This document shows, one piece after another, positions 27,965 to 39,799 of a stretch of 64,000 bases of DNA. Origin of the DNA: Lachnospiraceae bacterium. GTDB taxonomy: Bacteria > Bacillota > Clostridia > Lachnospirales > Lachnospiraceae. Within the stretch, counting starts at the first letter, position 1, and each line of letters opens with the position of its first letter. Location of the stretch: assembly GCA_017441585.1 (NCBI GenBank), contig JAFRWW010000065.1, positions 38,035 to 102,034 of the forward strand. Direction: 5' to 3'. Both the position numbers and the translations under genes were made by a program. The notes beneath the pieces are model-generated. The model did no database searches. It saw only the letters and a list, made by a program, of their open reading frames with translations, and had not been told where the DNA came from.

Positions 27965-29101
27965 TTACAGATTCATACATTTATCCGTAAGCTCCAGAAA
28001 CTGTCCGTAAGCCCTGTCATTATAAGCCTTCACTGCTTCCAGGATCTCACCGGGATCCGACACCTGAGATTTTTTAGGAGCAGCCAGCAGCGCCCCAAGC
28101 AGATCATCGCAGCCCTTCACCTCCCGGGCGTAGTCTTCCAGTGACGAAGGCATTATGACCGGAGTCCCCAGCGCATGGGCCTCCATGACGGAGATGCCCT
28201 GTCCCTCATATCTGGAAGTCGAAAGATATACATCGGCATGCCGGATATAAGGCAGAGGATCCTTAAGATTTCCCTTAAGGCTTATCCTGTCCGTCAGTTT
28301 GTTTTTCAAAATGAAGCGCCTGAGTTTTTCATCATCAGGTCCCCTTCCGATCAAGGTAAAAAACAGATCCTTGCCCTCGTGGTCAGCCAGGGCGCGGTTC
28401 ATAAGGTCCATAAGGATATCTGTTCCCTTCTGATGGTTAAAGCGTCCCACCCAGACCACATTACGCCTTGAAGGATCGGTAAAGGGAGACGGCAGTTCCA
28501 CAGCCTCCTTAAAGAGCTGCTCATCCAATAGATTTTTTACCAGAAAATCATTTTCACTCGCATTGGGATTCAGTTTATGGAAGGGAATGATCACTCCCTC
28601 AGATACGGCCGCGAAGGCATCATAGCCTATGTACTTCCCCTTAAAGAAATGGCGCAGTACGGCGTATTTTTTCTCATTGGCATGCTTTTTTATCACGTCA
28701 TTATGTATCCAGCACACCCGGGATATGGCGCTTACCGACAATGCGCCTATGGCGCAGTCATTCTGATAGGAATTAAAGTCGATGGCCAGATCATACTCGG
28801 GCAATGCTCCTCCCAGGGCCTCGCACAGATCTCCCAGCACCTGGTCCCCGTATACCTCCATCACCTTTTCAAACTTCATGAATCTGTTGGCATAGGGAAG
28901 GGGTCTGGTGAAAAATATCCTGATATTTTCATTATCCTCCAGTTTCCCCATATCGTAAAAAACATCTGCGGGATGGTTAATGAACACATCCGCGCAAATG
29001 TCTTTATCCTCTTTAATACGTGAAAGAAGGGCATAGAGAGAATGCTGTATTCCCCCCACTTTCATATCATACTGAAAAAAAGCTATCCTTTTTTCACTCA
29101 T
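27965..29101 (-). CDS. GT4-family glycosyltransferase
   Basis: The 378-residue protein has the two-domain GT-B layout of retaining glycosyltransferase family 4. The C-terminal half has the classic pattern VVWVGRFNHQKGTDILMDL, then FTLIGRGPDDEKL, DVYLSTSRYEGQGISVMEAH, and the donor-site EAHALGTPVI. It likely adds sugars to a surface glycan; substrate unknown. Its ATG 29101 overlaps the topA stop codon by 8 bases, so it may be translated together with topA, an odd pairing. Confidence 0.9.
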   Translation of the reverse strand: MSEKRIAFFQYDMKVGGIQHSLYALLSRIKEDKDICADVFINHPADVFYDMGKLEDNENIRIFFTRPLPYANRFMKFEKVMEVYGDQVLGDLCEALGGALPEYDLAIDFNSYQNDCAIGALSVSAISRVCWIHNDVIKKHANEKKYAVLRHFFKGKYIGYDAFAAVSEGVIIPFHKLNPNASENDFLVKNLLDEQLFKEAVELPSPFTDPSRRNVVWVGRFNHQKGTDILMDLMNRALADHEGKDLFFTLIGRGPDDEKLRRFILKNKLTDRISLKGNLKDPLPYIRHADVYLSTSRYEGQGISVMEAHALGTPVIMPSSLEDYAREVKGCDDLLGALLAAPKKSQVSDPGEILEAVKAYNDRAYGQFLELTDKCMNL

Positions 29102-31169
29102 CCTTATCCTTTTCCCCGCCTATATAATCACAATCCTGTGAGGTACAGGTGAGCCTTGATCCCTTATAGACCAACAGGGAACCGCATTTAGGGCAGGGTG
29201 TTTTGGAAGGACGGTTCCAGGACATGAAATCGCATTCCGGAAAGCCCATACAGCCGTAATACCTGCGCCCCTTTTTGGTATTCCTTATCACTATATCACT
29301 TTTACACTTGGGACACAAAGCCCCCGTCTTTTCAAAGTAAGGTCTGGTGTTCCGGCACTCCGGGAAACCGGGGCAGGCCAGGAACTTGCCGTGAGGGCCG
29401 TATTTTATCACCATGTTGCGGCCGCAGTTCTCACAGATCTCATCGGTCACCTCATCCTGTATCTGCGTCTTTTCGATTTCCTCCTCGGCCTTTTTCACCG
29501 CATCATGCAGATCGGGATAAAAATTCTCGATGACGCTCTTCCAGTTCACGTTTCCTTCTTCCACGCCATCCAGAAGAGTCTCAAAATTAACGGTAAAGTT
29601 CACATCCACAATGGATGGGAAGGCCTCCTTCATGATGTTGTTCACTATATCGCCGATCTCGGTGATATACAGATTCTTATTTTCCTTAGTCACATAGCGC
29701 CTTGCCAGAATGGTGGTGATGGTGGGCGCATAAGTGGATGGTCTGCCGATCCCCATCTCCTCAAGGGCCTTCACCAGGGACGCCTCCGTGAAATGTGCGG
29801 GAGGCTGGGTAAAATGCTTCTTACTCTCGGTATCCTTAAGGGAAAGCCTGGAATCCTGTGTCAGGTCTACCGAAAGAGAGCCCGCCTCATCCTTTTCCTC
29901 ATCAGGTACATATACCTTCAAAAATCCGTCAAAGGAAAGCTTGGAGGAAGCTGCGGTAAATATGTAAGAGCCCGCCTTTATCTTAACGGAAACCGTCTCA
30001 TATTTTGCGCTGCTCATGCAGCTGGCAAGAAACCTCTTATAGATCAGCTGATAAAGCCTGAACTGGTCCCTGCTCAATGACGCCTTGATGGCCGAAGGCT
30101 CCAGACTTAGGTCCGTGGGCCTTATACATTCATGTGCATCCTGGATCTTGCCCTGGGAGACTTTTTTCTCCTTTGCCTCAGCCAGATACTCCGTGGAAAA
30201 ATTATCTTTGATATAATTTACGGCCATGTTCATGGCCTCATCGGACACTCTGGTGGAATCGGTACGCAGGTATGATATGAGACCCACGGTACCTGCCCCC
30301 TTTATCTCCACGCCCTCATACAGCTGCTGTGCTATACGCATGGTCTTCTGGGTGGCAAAATTAAGGACCTTTCCCGCCTCCTGCTGGAGTGTGGAAGTGG
30401 TGAAGGGCAAAGGCGCCTTGCGCATGCGGCTGCCCTTTTTGACCTCCTGTACACTGACAGGCCCCTTCTTTATATTCTCTTCTATCTCCTTCGCCTGCTT
30501 TTCATTGGAAATGGCGATCTTGCCGTTCTCATCACCATAGAAGGAAGCGCTTACCGTCTTTTGGGAACCCTCTACGGAAAATTCACTGTCCAGCGTCCAG
30601 TATTCCTCGGGGATGAAGGCCGCTATCTGGGCTTCCCTGTCGGCGATTATGCGAAGGGCCACGGACTGTACGCGTCCTGCGGAAAGTCCTCTCTTGACCT
30701 TTGCCCAAAGGACCGGTGATATCTCATATCCCACCATACGGTCCAGGATACGTCTGGCCTGCTGTGCATCCACCAGATCCATGTCTATGCCCCTTGAATG
30801 CTTCAGGGACTCCTTGACCGCCGATTTGGTTATCTCATTAAAGGTGATACGGTGTATCTCTTTTTCAGGTATGTTTAAAGCCTTGGAAAGATGCCAGGAT
30901 ATAGCCTCGCCCTCACGGTCCGGGTCGGTTGCCAGATAGACCTTGTCGGCCTTTTTAACCTGACGCCTTAAGTTTGCCAGAAGCTCGCCCTTTCCTCTTA
31001 TGGTAATATACTGAGGCTCATAATCATGCTCCAGATCTATGCCCAGCTTGCTCTTGGGCAGATCCCGCACATGCCCCATGCTGGCTGCCACATCATAACT
31101 TGGGCCCAAAAACTTCTTTATGGTCTTTACCTTCGCAGGCGACTCCACTATAACCAGATATTTTGACAT
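29094..31169 (-). CDS. topA: DNA topoisomerase I
   Basis: TopA relaxes negative supercoils through a single-strand break. The 691-residue protein begins with the Toprim domain (YLVIVESPAKVKTIKKFLG), has DPDREGEAISWH, and the active-site Tyr in GLISYLRTDSTR (near 300). Three C-terminal zinc-ribbon segments (CENCGRNM, CPKCKSDI and CPKCGSLL, each with a downstream Cys pair) follow. GGGAGG precedes ATG 31169. Confidence 0.97.
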   Translation of the reverse strand: MSKYLVIVESPAKVKTIKKFLGPSYDVAASMGHVRDLPKSKLGIDLEHDYEPQYITIRGKGELLANLRRQVKKADKVYLATDPDREGEAISWHLSKALNIPEKEIHRITFNEITKSAVKESLKHSRGIDMDLVDAQQARRILDRMVGYEISPVLWAKVKRGLSAGRVQSVALRIIADREAQIAAFIPEEYWTLDSEFSVEGSQKTVSASFYGDENGKIAISNEKQAKEIEENIKKGPVSVQEVKKGSRMRKAPLPFTTSTLQQEAGKVLNFATQKTMRIAQQLYEGVEIKGAGTVGLISYLRTDSTRVSDEAMNMAVNYIKDNFSTEYLAEAKEKKVSQGKIQDAHECIRPTDLSLEPSAIKASLSRDQFRLYQLIYKRFLASCMSSAKYETVSVKIKAGSYIFTAASSKLSFDGFLKVYVPDEEKDEAGSLSVDLTQDSRLSLKDTESKKHFTQPPAHFTEASLVKALEEMGIGRPSTYAPTITTILARRYVTKENKNLYITEIGDIVNNIMKEAFPSIVDVNFTVNFETLLDGVEEGNVNWKSVIENFYPDLHDAVKKAEEEIEKTQIQDEVTDEICENCGRNMVIKYGPHGKFLACPGFPECRNTRPYFEKTGALCPKCKSDIVIRNTKKGRRYYGCMGFPECDFMSWNRPSKTPCPKCGSLLVYKGSRLTCTSQDCDYIGGEKDKDE

Positions 31170-31214
31170 GATTCCTCCCTATCCGCTTTTTGTCTAAATC
31201 AAACAAAACATCTA

Positions 31215-31245
31215 ATTATATACAACATTTTTTCTTCTTATGCAA
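31215..31245 (-). promoter_or_regulatory. Probable topA promoter
   Basis: TATAAT at 31215-31220 is preceded by TTGCAT at 31240-31245 with a 19-base spacer; an overlapping TATATA gives 17 bases. It is located in the 92-base gap between the FAD enzyme gene and topA. Confidence 0.5.
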
Positions 31246-31261
31246 GTAGAATTTTCAGCGC

Positions 31262-32488
31262 CTACAGTTTTTGAGCCAGATCCATGGCCTTTTCCATCAC
31301 CACATCCGAATTGTAATGCTGCCACTCTCCCCAGCGCCCCAGGCCCGTTATCCTGCTCTTTTCCATCCTGGGTAGAAGCTTTGCCATTATCTCCGGCTTA
31401 TCCAGAGTATTGTGGGGATAAGCGTATATATTCTTATAGGAAAGATCTGCTCCTGGCCCCGATTTAATATCGGGGGAGCCCGTCATATCCACCCTCTCCA
31501 GATTAGTCTCCGTCCAATATCCCTCACTCCTTGGAGAAAAGTTAAAGAGCACCAGTATCCTGTGGAAAGCGTAGCACTCCTGGGGATAATATATCCAGTG
31601 AGCTTTAGTCTCAAAGGGCAGAGGCTGTTTATGATAATCCACCTGTATACCGCTGTACTTAAGACGGCCTATCATGGATATATACTCATCCTCCAGGCCC
31701 TTATATTCCTCAATATCTGTCCAGGGGATGGTGGAAATGATATGATCTGCAGTAAATTCTTCGTTTACGACCCTGTTTTCCACGTCCAGAGAAGTCACCC
31801 TGACTCCGCCCAGGAACTTATCTCCCAGCCTTTTTTGCATCAGTATGAAGGCGTCGCCGTATCCTTCCCTGTCGGGATAATAGAATCTGGCGTGCCCAGG
31901 GTGTTTTCCGTAGAATCTGTGTTCCAGGCAGCTCATCAAGGTATCTTCAAAGGATACGTCGGGCAGTTTTTCCAGCCAATAGGTACCCAGTGAATCCAGA
32001 TTGGAGGTGAACATCTTGCGGTTATACGGAAGCATGTAATTTTCCGCTATCTCATCTCCCAGCTTCCATCTGATCCAGTCCACGAATTTTTCGGGCTTTG
32101 GCGTCCCCAGATTACAGCCGGCTATGGCTATGGATTTTATATATCTGACCTGATCCTCCACAGGTAGCTGCCAGATATGGGACTCAAAGGGAGATCCCAT
32201 GAACTGATCCTGAAAGCGGATCTTTGAATCCCTGTCAAAAATATTCCACTTATCCTTTGGAAGGAACCTGAACATATAGTCGCAGACTCTCTGTGATCTC
32301 ACATCCAGGATATGTCCGCCGCCTATGTCCACGGGATTGCTTCCCACATATTCGGTGCGGCACAGTCCTCCCGCCACATCTTCCTTTTCCAGAAGCAGGA
32401 AATCCTCCTCACCCCTGTCAAGCAGCATATTTGCCAGCGTCAGCCCCGCAGGTCCTGCGCCGAGTATTAGATACTTCTTTTTTATCAT
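31262..32488 (-). CDS. FAD-dependent amine-oxidase-like oxidoreductase
   Basis: The 408-residue protein has an N-terminal FAD dinucleotide-binding motif ([16 protein letters not shown]), followed by EKEDVAGGLCRTE and GGHILDV, typical of the protoporphyrinogen oxidase / UDP-galactopyranose mutase-like group. Its substrate cannot be read from sequence. ATG 32488 is preferred (AAAGGA 9 bases upstream) over a GTG two codons earlier. It immediately follows a GT2 glycosyltransferase, which suggests a sugar- or lipid-linked substrate. A second relative is at 45965-47533. Confidence 0.8.
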   Translation of the reverse strand: MIKKKYLILGAGPAGLTLANMLLDRGEEDFLLLEKEDVAGGLCRTEYVGSNPVDIGGGHILDVRSQRVCDYMFRFLPKDKWNIFDRDSKIRFQDQFMGSPFESHIWQLPVEDQVRYIKSIAIAGCNLGTPKPEKFVDWIRWKLGDEIAENYMLPYNRKMFTSNLDSLGTYWLEKLPDVSFEDTLMSCLEHRFYGKHPGHARFYYPDREGYGDAFILMQKRLGDKFLGGVRVTSLDVENRVVNEEFTADHIISTIPWTDIEEYKGLEDEYISMIGRLKYSGIQVDYHKQPLPFETKAHWIYYPQECYAFHRILVLFNFSPRSEGYWTETNLERVDMTGSPDIKSGPGADLSYKNIYAYPHNTLDKPEIMAKLLPRMEKSRITGLGRWGEWQHYNSDVVMEKAMDLAQKL

Positions 32489-32490
32489 TC

Positions 32491-33207
32491 TCACATTTCC
32501 TTTTTAAGCTGTATGAAATCCCCCACGGCCTTGATGCCTATGGCAAATATCTTCTTCATATTGATGGAATTCTTACCGCCCTGTCTGGGCTTAAAGCTGA
32601 TATTTATAAACTTTACCTTTTCCTTATATTTGACAAAATAGGTGGTGAGCATGATATTCGGTATGTTGAAATGTTCAGGGAGTCTGGGCAGATATTTCTT
32701 TAGCACCTCCGCCTTCATCAGTCTGTAGGGAGCATTGGCATCGGAAACCCTGACCCCGAATACGCAGAACAGCAATACACAGACCACCTTTTCGATAACT
32801 TTCCGGATAAAGCCGTCGCCCCTTACGGGTCTTTTGCCTATGACCACGTCATGATCCTTAAGACTCTCCCAGAAGGGCTCGAATTCCATGGGATCCGTCT
32901 GACCGTCGGAATCCGTCTGAAATACATAGTCAGCTCCCGCTTTTATGGCCATATCATAACCCATGAGCAGCGTGTCCCCATGGCCGCCGTTTTTCTTTGT
33001 CACAGGCTGTAAAAGTCGATAATCCTGCGCCAGTTCCTTGAGTATCTCATAGGTGGAATCCTTGCTGCCGTCATCTATCACCAGCATCCTGGACTGACCG
33101 TTTCCGCTGTGCCTGGCCACAATGGGATACCACTCCGACACCGTCCTTCTTATATTCTTTTCTTCGTTATACGCGGGTATAACTATGTATAATATCTTAT
33201 CTTCCAT
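32491..33207 (-). CDS. GT2-family glycosyltransferase (dolichyl-phosphate-mannose-synthase-like)
   Basis: The 238-residue protein shows the GT2 fold: YIVIPAYNEEKNIRRTV, VIDDGSKDST, and the metal-binding segment FQTDSDGQTDP. One possible hydrophobic helix (about 150-170) is present. It likely transfers a sugar to a polyprenyl phosphate or a surface glycan. ATG 33207 lies directly after the T run of a terminator hairpin, with no ribosome site between them. The downstream FAD enzyme starts at its stop codon. Confidence 0.88.
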   Translation of the reverse strand: MEDKILYIVIPAYNEEKNIRRTVSEWYPIVARHSGNGQSRMLVIDDGSKDSTYEILKELAQDYRLLQPVTKKNGGHGDTLLMGYDMAIKAGADYVFQTDSDGQTDPMEFEPFWESLKDHDVVIGKRPVRGDGFIRKVIEKVVCVLLFCVFGVRVSDANAPYRLMKAEVLKKYLPRLPEHFNIPNIMLTTYFVKYKEKVKFINISFKPRQGGKNSINMKKIFAIGIKAVGDFIQLKKEM

Positions 33208-33210
33208 AAT

Positions 33211-33245
33211 AATAAAAATGGCACCGCAAAAACCTACGGTGCCAT
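33211..33245 (-). terminator. Intrinsic terminator after the DHH phosphoesterase gene
   Basis: A perfect 9-bp stem ATGGCACCG / CGGTGCCAT (33218-33245, 10-base loop) is followed on the minus strand by TTTTATTATT. It ends 3 bases before the GT2 start codon. Confidence 0.85.
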
Positions 33246-33265
33246 ACAGTATTTCTTAAATCTGA

Positions 33266-34186
33266 TCAGGCATTTGCGAGCTCTAAAAGCTCATCCAACA
33301 TCTTGGGAAGCTCTGTCGCCATATCGTCATCGGAGAACTGACAGGTACCCACCTTCTTATGTCCGCCGCCCTTATACTTTAACATCAGCGAGCCTACATT
33401 TATATCGCAGGTCTTATTCAGGATGCTGTATCCTACTGCAGCCGAACATCCTGCTCCGCCCTTGCCGCTTACGATCCATGCGGAGATATTCTGATCGGGA
33501 TAGAGGCTGTATATAAGGAAACGGTTACCTGTATAAATGGGATCCACGCCTCTAAGATCGGTTATGATCACATTACCCTCTGTCCTGGTATGTGCCTTTA
33601 CCATCTCCTTAAACTTCTCTGTCTGCTCATTGTATACCTCGATACGCTCCTGCACATCGGGAAGCGCCAGTATCTCCTCTGTGGACATGGTACGGCAGGC
33701 CTCCATCAGTATCTCCATGAGCCTGTAATTGGGCACGGTGAACTGTCTCCATCTGCCAAGACCGGTTCTGGGGTCCATCAAAAATCCCACCAGTATCCAG
33801 CCCTGGGGATTCAGTATCTCATCGGCAGTCAGATTACCGGAATCCACCTTATCCACTGCCTCCATCATATCATCGAACTGGGGAAATCTCTCCCTGCCGC
33901 CGTAATAATCATATATAATGCGTGCGCAGGATGGAGTGAGCCTGCTCTCGCCCTTGTACTTACCCTCCAGAGCCAGCCTCTCATGCTCACTGGAATGATG
34001 ATCAAACCAAAGTCCGCACCCCTCCACAAAAGGAACATTGGCCAGACAGTCGTTTTCATTTATCTCCACGAGTCCGTCCTGAAGATCCTTTGGATGAGCA
34101 AATTTCCAGCTGTCGATAATACCGGCCTCAAGTAAAAGCGCACCACAGGCCAGCCCGTCGAAATCCGATCTGGTAACAAGTCTCAT
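33266..34186 (-). CDS. DHH-family phosphoesterase (exopolyphosphatase-like)
   Basis: DHH phosphoesterases hydrolyse nanoRNA, cyclic dinucleotide products or polyphosphate. The 306-residue protein has DFDG (8-11), the DHH motif (62-64, in FDHHSSEH) and a C-terminal DHHA1 glycine motif (GGGHKKVGTCQ). ATG 34186 is chosen because AAGGAGG lies 8 bases upstream; a longer reading from 34261 starts within the -35 region. It has its own promoter downstream of atpC. The substrate is not identifiable. Confidence 0.9.
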   Translation of the reverse strand: MRLVTRSDFDGLACGALLLEAGIIDSWKFAHPKDLQDGLVEINENDCLANVPFVEGCGLWFDHHSSEHERLALEGKYKGESRLTPSCARIIYDYYGGRERFPQFDDMMEAVDKVDSGNLTADEILNPQGWILVGFLMDPRTGLGRWRQFTVPNYRLMEILMEACRTMSTEEILALPDVQERIEVYNEQTEKFKEMVKAHTRTEGNVIITDLRGVDPIYTGNRFLIYSLYPDQNISAWIVSGKGGAGCSAAVGYSILNKTCDINVGSLMLKYKGGGHKKVGTCQFSDDDMATELPKMLDELLELANA

Positions 34187-34232
34187 TAAACTTTCCTCCT
34201 TTTCTGCTCCCGATTTCCACATAATCTGATTG

Positions 34233-34261
34233 ATTATAGCATTTTTTGTGCCGATTTTCAA
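34233..34261 (-). promoter_or_regulatory. Strong sigma-A promoter of the DHH phosphoesterase gene
   Basis: TTGAAA (34256-34261) and TATAAT (34233-34238) are separated by exactly 17 bases. The expected start is near 34226, giving a leader of about 40 bases. Confidence 0.85.
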
Positions 34262-34298
34262 GTGTGGTCAAATCAACACAAAATCCTGAAGATCCCGC

Positions 34299-37003
<2,705 letters not shown>

Positions 37004-37017
<14 letters not shown>

Positions 37018-38764
37018 CCTCTGCTATCTCCCTGCGCTCCTTAAGATACTCTTCGGCGATCCTTATGATATCCTTTTTCATGCGATCATCCATGTCGCAT
37101 TCCACATCCAGTCTGGAACAGATATGAGGTGCCCTGTGCTCAAAGAAGTCACACAGACCTTTTGCCACCTCAGGGATATCGTCAAGAGGCACTCCCACAA
37201 AGCCCTTCGCCATGGCCACCACCAGTATGATGACCTGACCGTGATGGGATATAGGCGAATATCTCTCCTGGCGCAAAAGCCTCATAAGACCCTGTCCAAA
37301 GGCGATCTGCCTCTGGGTAGCCTCATCCAGATCTGAAGAAAACTGGGTAAACACCTCCATCTCCCTGTACTGGGCCAGTTCCAGACGAAGGGATCCCGCA
37401 GCCTTTTTCATAGCCTTGGTCTGAGCTGCGCCTCCGACTCTGGACACTGACAGGCCCACATTGACCGCGGGGCGCTGTCCCGAGAAAAACAGGGAGCTTT
37501 CCAAAAAGATCTGTCCGTCCGTTATGGATATGATATTGGTCGGAATGTAAGCCGACACATCACCTGCCTGGGTCTCCACTATGGGAAGAGCCGTCATGGA
37601 ACCTCCGCCGTTTTTGTCGGAAAGACAGGCCGACCTCTCCAAAAGTCTTGAATGCAGATAAAATACATCGCCGGGATAAGCCTCACGGCCCGGGGAGCGT
37701 TCCAGCAAAAGAGAAAGCGCCCTGTACGCCACGGCATGCTTTGACAGATCATCATATACTATGAGGACATGACGTCCCTTATTCATAAAATACTCACCTA
37801 TGGCACAGCCCGAATAGGGAGCTATATACTGCATGGGAGCCGATTCGGATGCGCTGGCGCACACTATGATCGTATAATCCATGGCCCCCTTATCCTTAAG
37901 GGATCTGGCCAGCTGGGCTACCGATGACGCCTTCTGACCTATGGCCACATATATGCAGATCACATTTTTGCCCTTCTGGTTCAAAATTGTATCCAAAGCC
38001 ACGGCAGTCTTACCGGTCTGTCTGTCGCCTATGATCAGCTCTCTCTGACCCCTGCCTATGGGGAACATGGAATCTATACACAAAAGCCCTGTCTCCATGG
38101 GCTCATGAACACTCTGTCTCTCCAGGATCCCGGGAGCCTGTGCTTCTATGGGCATGTAGCCGTCGGGCTTTATCTCATCACCCACATCTATGGCGTATCC
38201 CAAAGCGTCCACCACACGTCCCAGCATCTTCTCGCTCACCGGCACTCCGGAAGCTCTGCCGGTACGTCTCACCCTGCTACCCTCTATGACAGAGGAGTCG
38301 TCGCCGAAAAGGACACAACCCAGCCCCTCACGGGACAGATTCTGCACCATGCCTCTGACTCCGCCTTCAAACAGGAGTATCTCTCCGTATTCAGCTTCCT
38401 TGAGTCCTATGACGGTGGCTATACCGTCTCCCACCGTATCCACGACGCCGATCTGCTCGGCCATGGTCTCGGGGACCCAGCTCTCCAGATCCTCCCGGAG
38501 CAAGGGGATCAGATCATCGGAAAATGAAGCTTTTTTTAAGGTCTGCTCCCATTTATGCTTAAGCTGCGCCAGTCTGGCCTCACGGCTGTAATCATAGAAA
38601 TCATTGCCGACTTCCATGGTGAAACCGCCCACCAGCTTACGGTCCTTTATATATTCAAATACTATCTCTTCACCGTATTTTTCATTCAAAAACGGCAGGA
38701 GTTTTGACTTCTGCTCCTCGGTAGGCTCTCTGGAGCTGCGTATTTTAACTATTATCTTACTCAT
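37004..38764 (-). CDS. atpA: ATP synthase subunit alpha with fused N-terminal delta (OSCP) C-terminal domain
   Basis: Alpha is the non-catalytic nucleotide subunit. Residues about 103-586 are a full alpha chain: [10 protein letters not shown], Walker A GDRQTGKT (246-253), and the arginine-finger segment [10 protein letters not shown]. Residues 1-70 are extra and match the C-terminal domain of subunit delta: [25 protein letters not shown], then [26 protein letters not shown], equivalent to the delta pattern GG-x3-ig-x-yDgSvrgrLerL. No separate atpH exists between atpF and atpA. The delta N-terminal domain, which normally holds delta on alpha, is missing. The fusion reads in frame from ATG 38764. 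Confidence 0.93.
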
Positions 38765-38788
38765 ATCCGTATCTCAAAATATATTATT

Positions 38789-38816
38789 AAGATCCTTCAC
38801 TTCGTTCAGGATGACA
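38789..38816. repeat. Dispersed repeat copy between atpF and atpA
   Basis: AAGATCCTTCACTTCGTTCA followed by GGATGACA belongs to the same family as the copies at 21436, 26417-26518 and 53652. It fills most of the 78-base gap exactly where atpH would normally lie. Confidence 0.75.
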
Positions 38817-38842
38817 AACGACGGCTGTATCCCAAACACTCC

Positions 38843-39319
38843 CTAGTGCCTTACGGAGCGTGCGAAATTCTCATAGACATCCTTCTGGGAATCCATGATC
38901 TTAGCGGTAGCCTCACCTGCCAGGAATACCACCTCATCCCTGGCGTTTGAAAGAATCCTTTCTCTCTCGGATTCAGCCAGTGACTTAGCCTCGGCTATTA
39001 TACCCTCAGCCTGAGTCCGGGCATTTGCCAGAGTGATATCCGCAGCCTCCTTTGCGGCCTGGGTCGCCTCCTTTTTCATCTCGGCAATCTCATCCTCAGC
39101 TTTCAGAAGCTTGGCCTCATACTCAGCTTTTGCCTCCAGAGCCTTCTTTCCGGCTTCATCCGCCGCCTCATCCATATGGCGATAATATTCATCTCTCTTT
39201 TTCATGAAATCCTTTACCGGTTTATATAAAAGGATATACAGACCGACACTGAGGATCACAAAATTAAACAGATGCAGCACTATCTGCTGCCAGTCTATAT
39301 TCAAGGGTAATCCTGTCAT
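38843..39319 (-). CDS. atpF: ATP synthase F0 subunit b
   Basis: Subunit b is the peripheral stalk. The 158-residue protein has one N-terminal membrane helix (about 10-33, then YKPVKDFMKKRDEYYR) and a long charged coiled coil rich in Ala and Glu (about 40-140). Length is normal, so it does not contain the missing delta part. GGAGATG lies before ATG 39319. Confidence 0.95.
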   Translation of the reverse strand: MTGLPLNIDWQQIVLHLFNFVILSVGLYILLYKPVKDFMKKRDEYYRHMDEAADEAGKKALEAKAEYEAKLLKAEDEIAEMKKEATQAAKEAADITLANARTQAEGIIAEAKSLAESERERILSNARDEVVFLAGEATAKIMDSQKDVYENFARSVRH

Positions 39320-39352
39320 TTTTACATCTCCATGTATTTTCGATTACTATAA

Positions 39353-39393
39353 AAAATATCTTCGCATTATCATTAACTTAAAAAAGATATTTT
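39353..39393 (-). other. Hairpin between atpE and atpF
   Basis: A perfect 10-base inverted repeat AAAATATCTT / AAGATATTTT surrounds an AT-rich 21-base loop in the 88-base atpE-atpF gap. It could shield the atpE message and raise c-subunit output, but the stem is AT-rich and weak. Confidence 0.5.
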
Positions 39394-39407
39394 CTACATT
39401 ACTGTAT

Positions 39408-39773
39408 TTACAATACAAAAATAATAAGGATAGCTATGACCAGTGCATAGATGATCGCAGTCTCCACAAATACCAGTCCCAGCATCATGATGGACTGGAT
39501 CTTGGACTGTGCTTCCGGCTGTCTGGCCACGCCGTCTGCCGACTTCGACACCAGCATACCCATCGCTATGGCGCCGCCAAGTGCAGCCAGACCTATGGCA
39601 ATAGCCGCCGCATAAGCTTTTGCGGACAAAATGGACGCATCCGCAGCAGCCGCAGATACTTCTTCACCTGCCTCAGCCGCAAATACTGCCGCTGTGGTCA
39701 TAAATACTCCCGCCATGGAAATGACAGTACGGATCACATTTCTGATCCTGTTTTTGGTTAATGCATTTTTCAC
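39408..39773 (-). CDS. atpE: ATP synthase F0 subunit c with signal-like leader
   Basis: Subunit c forms the rotor ring. I place the start at GTG 39773, which has AAGGAGG just upstream (5-base gap); an ATG ten codons earlier overlaps atpB and has no better site. The 121-residue protein is longer than the usual 70-90: residues 1-33 look like a signal peptide (basic start, hydrophobic core, VFAA before EAGEE). The two-helix c domain follows with the loop ARQPEAQ and carboxylate E104 in VETAIIY. The position of the Na+-ligand Gln of sodium-type rings is Met here (M71). Confidence 0.9.
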   Translation of the reverse strand: MKNALTKNRIRNVIRTVISMAGVFMTTAAVFAAEAGEEVSAAAADASILSAKAYAAAIAIGLAALGGAIAMGMLVSKSADGVARQPEAQSKIQSIMMLGLVFVETAIIYALVIAILIIFVL

Positions 39774-39799
39774 GACATCCTCCTTATAATAAAGCCTTA

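Noticed and set aside
38765..38842. A small remnant atpH gene between atpF and atpA
   Set aside because: The gap is 78 bases and holds a dispersed repeat; no delta N-terminal sequence is readable in any frame.
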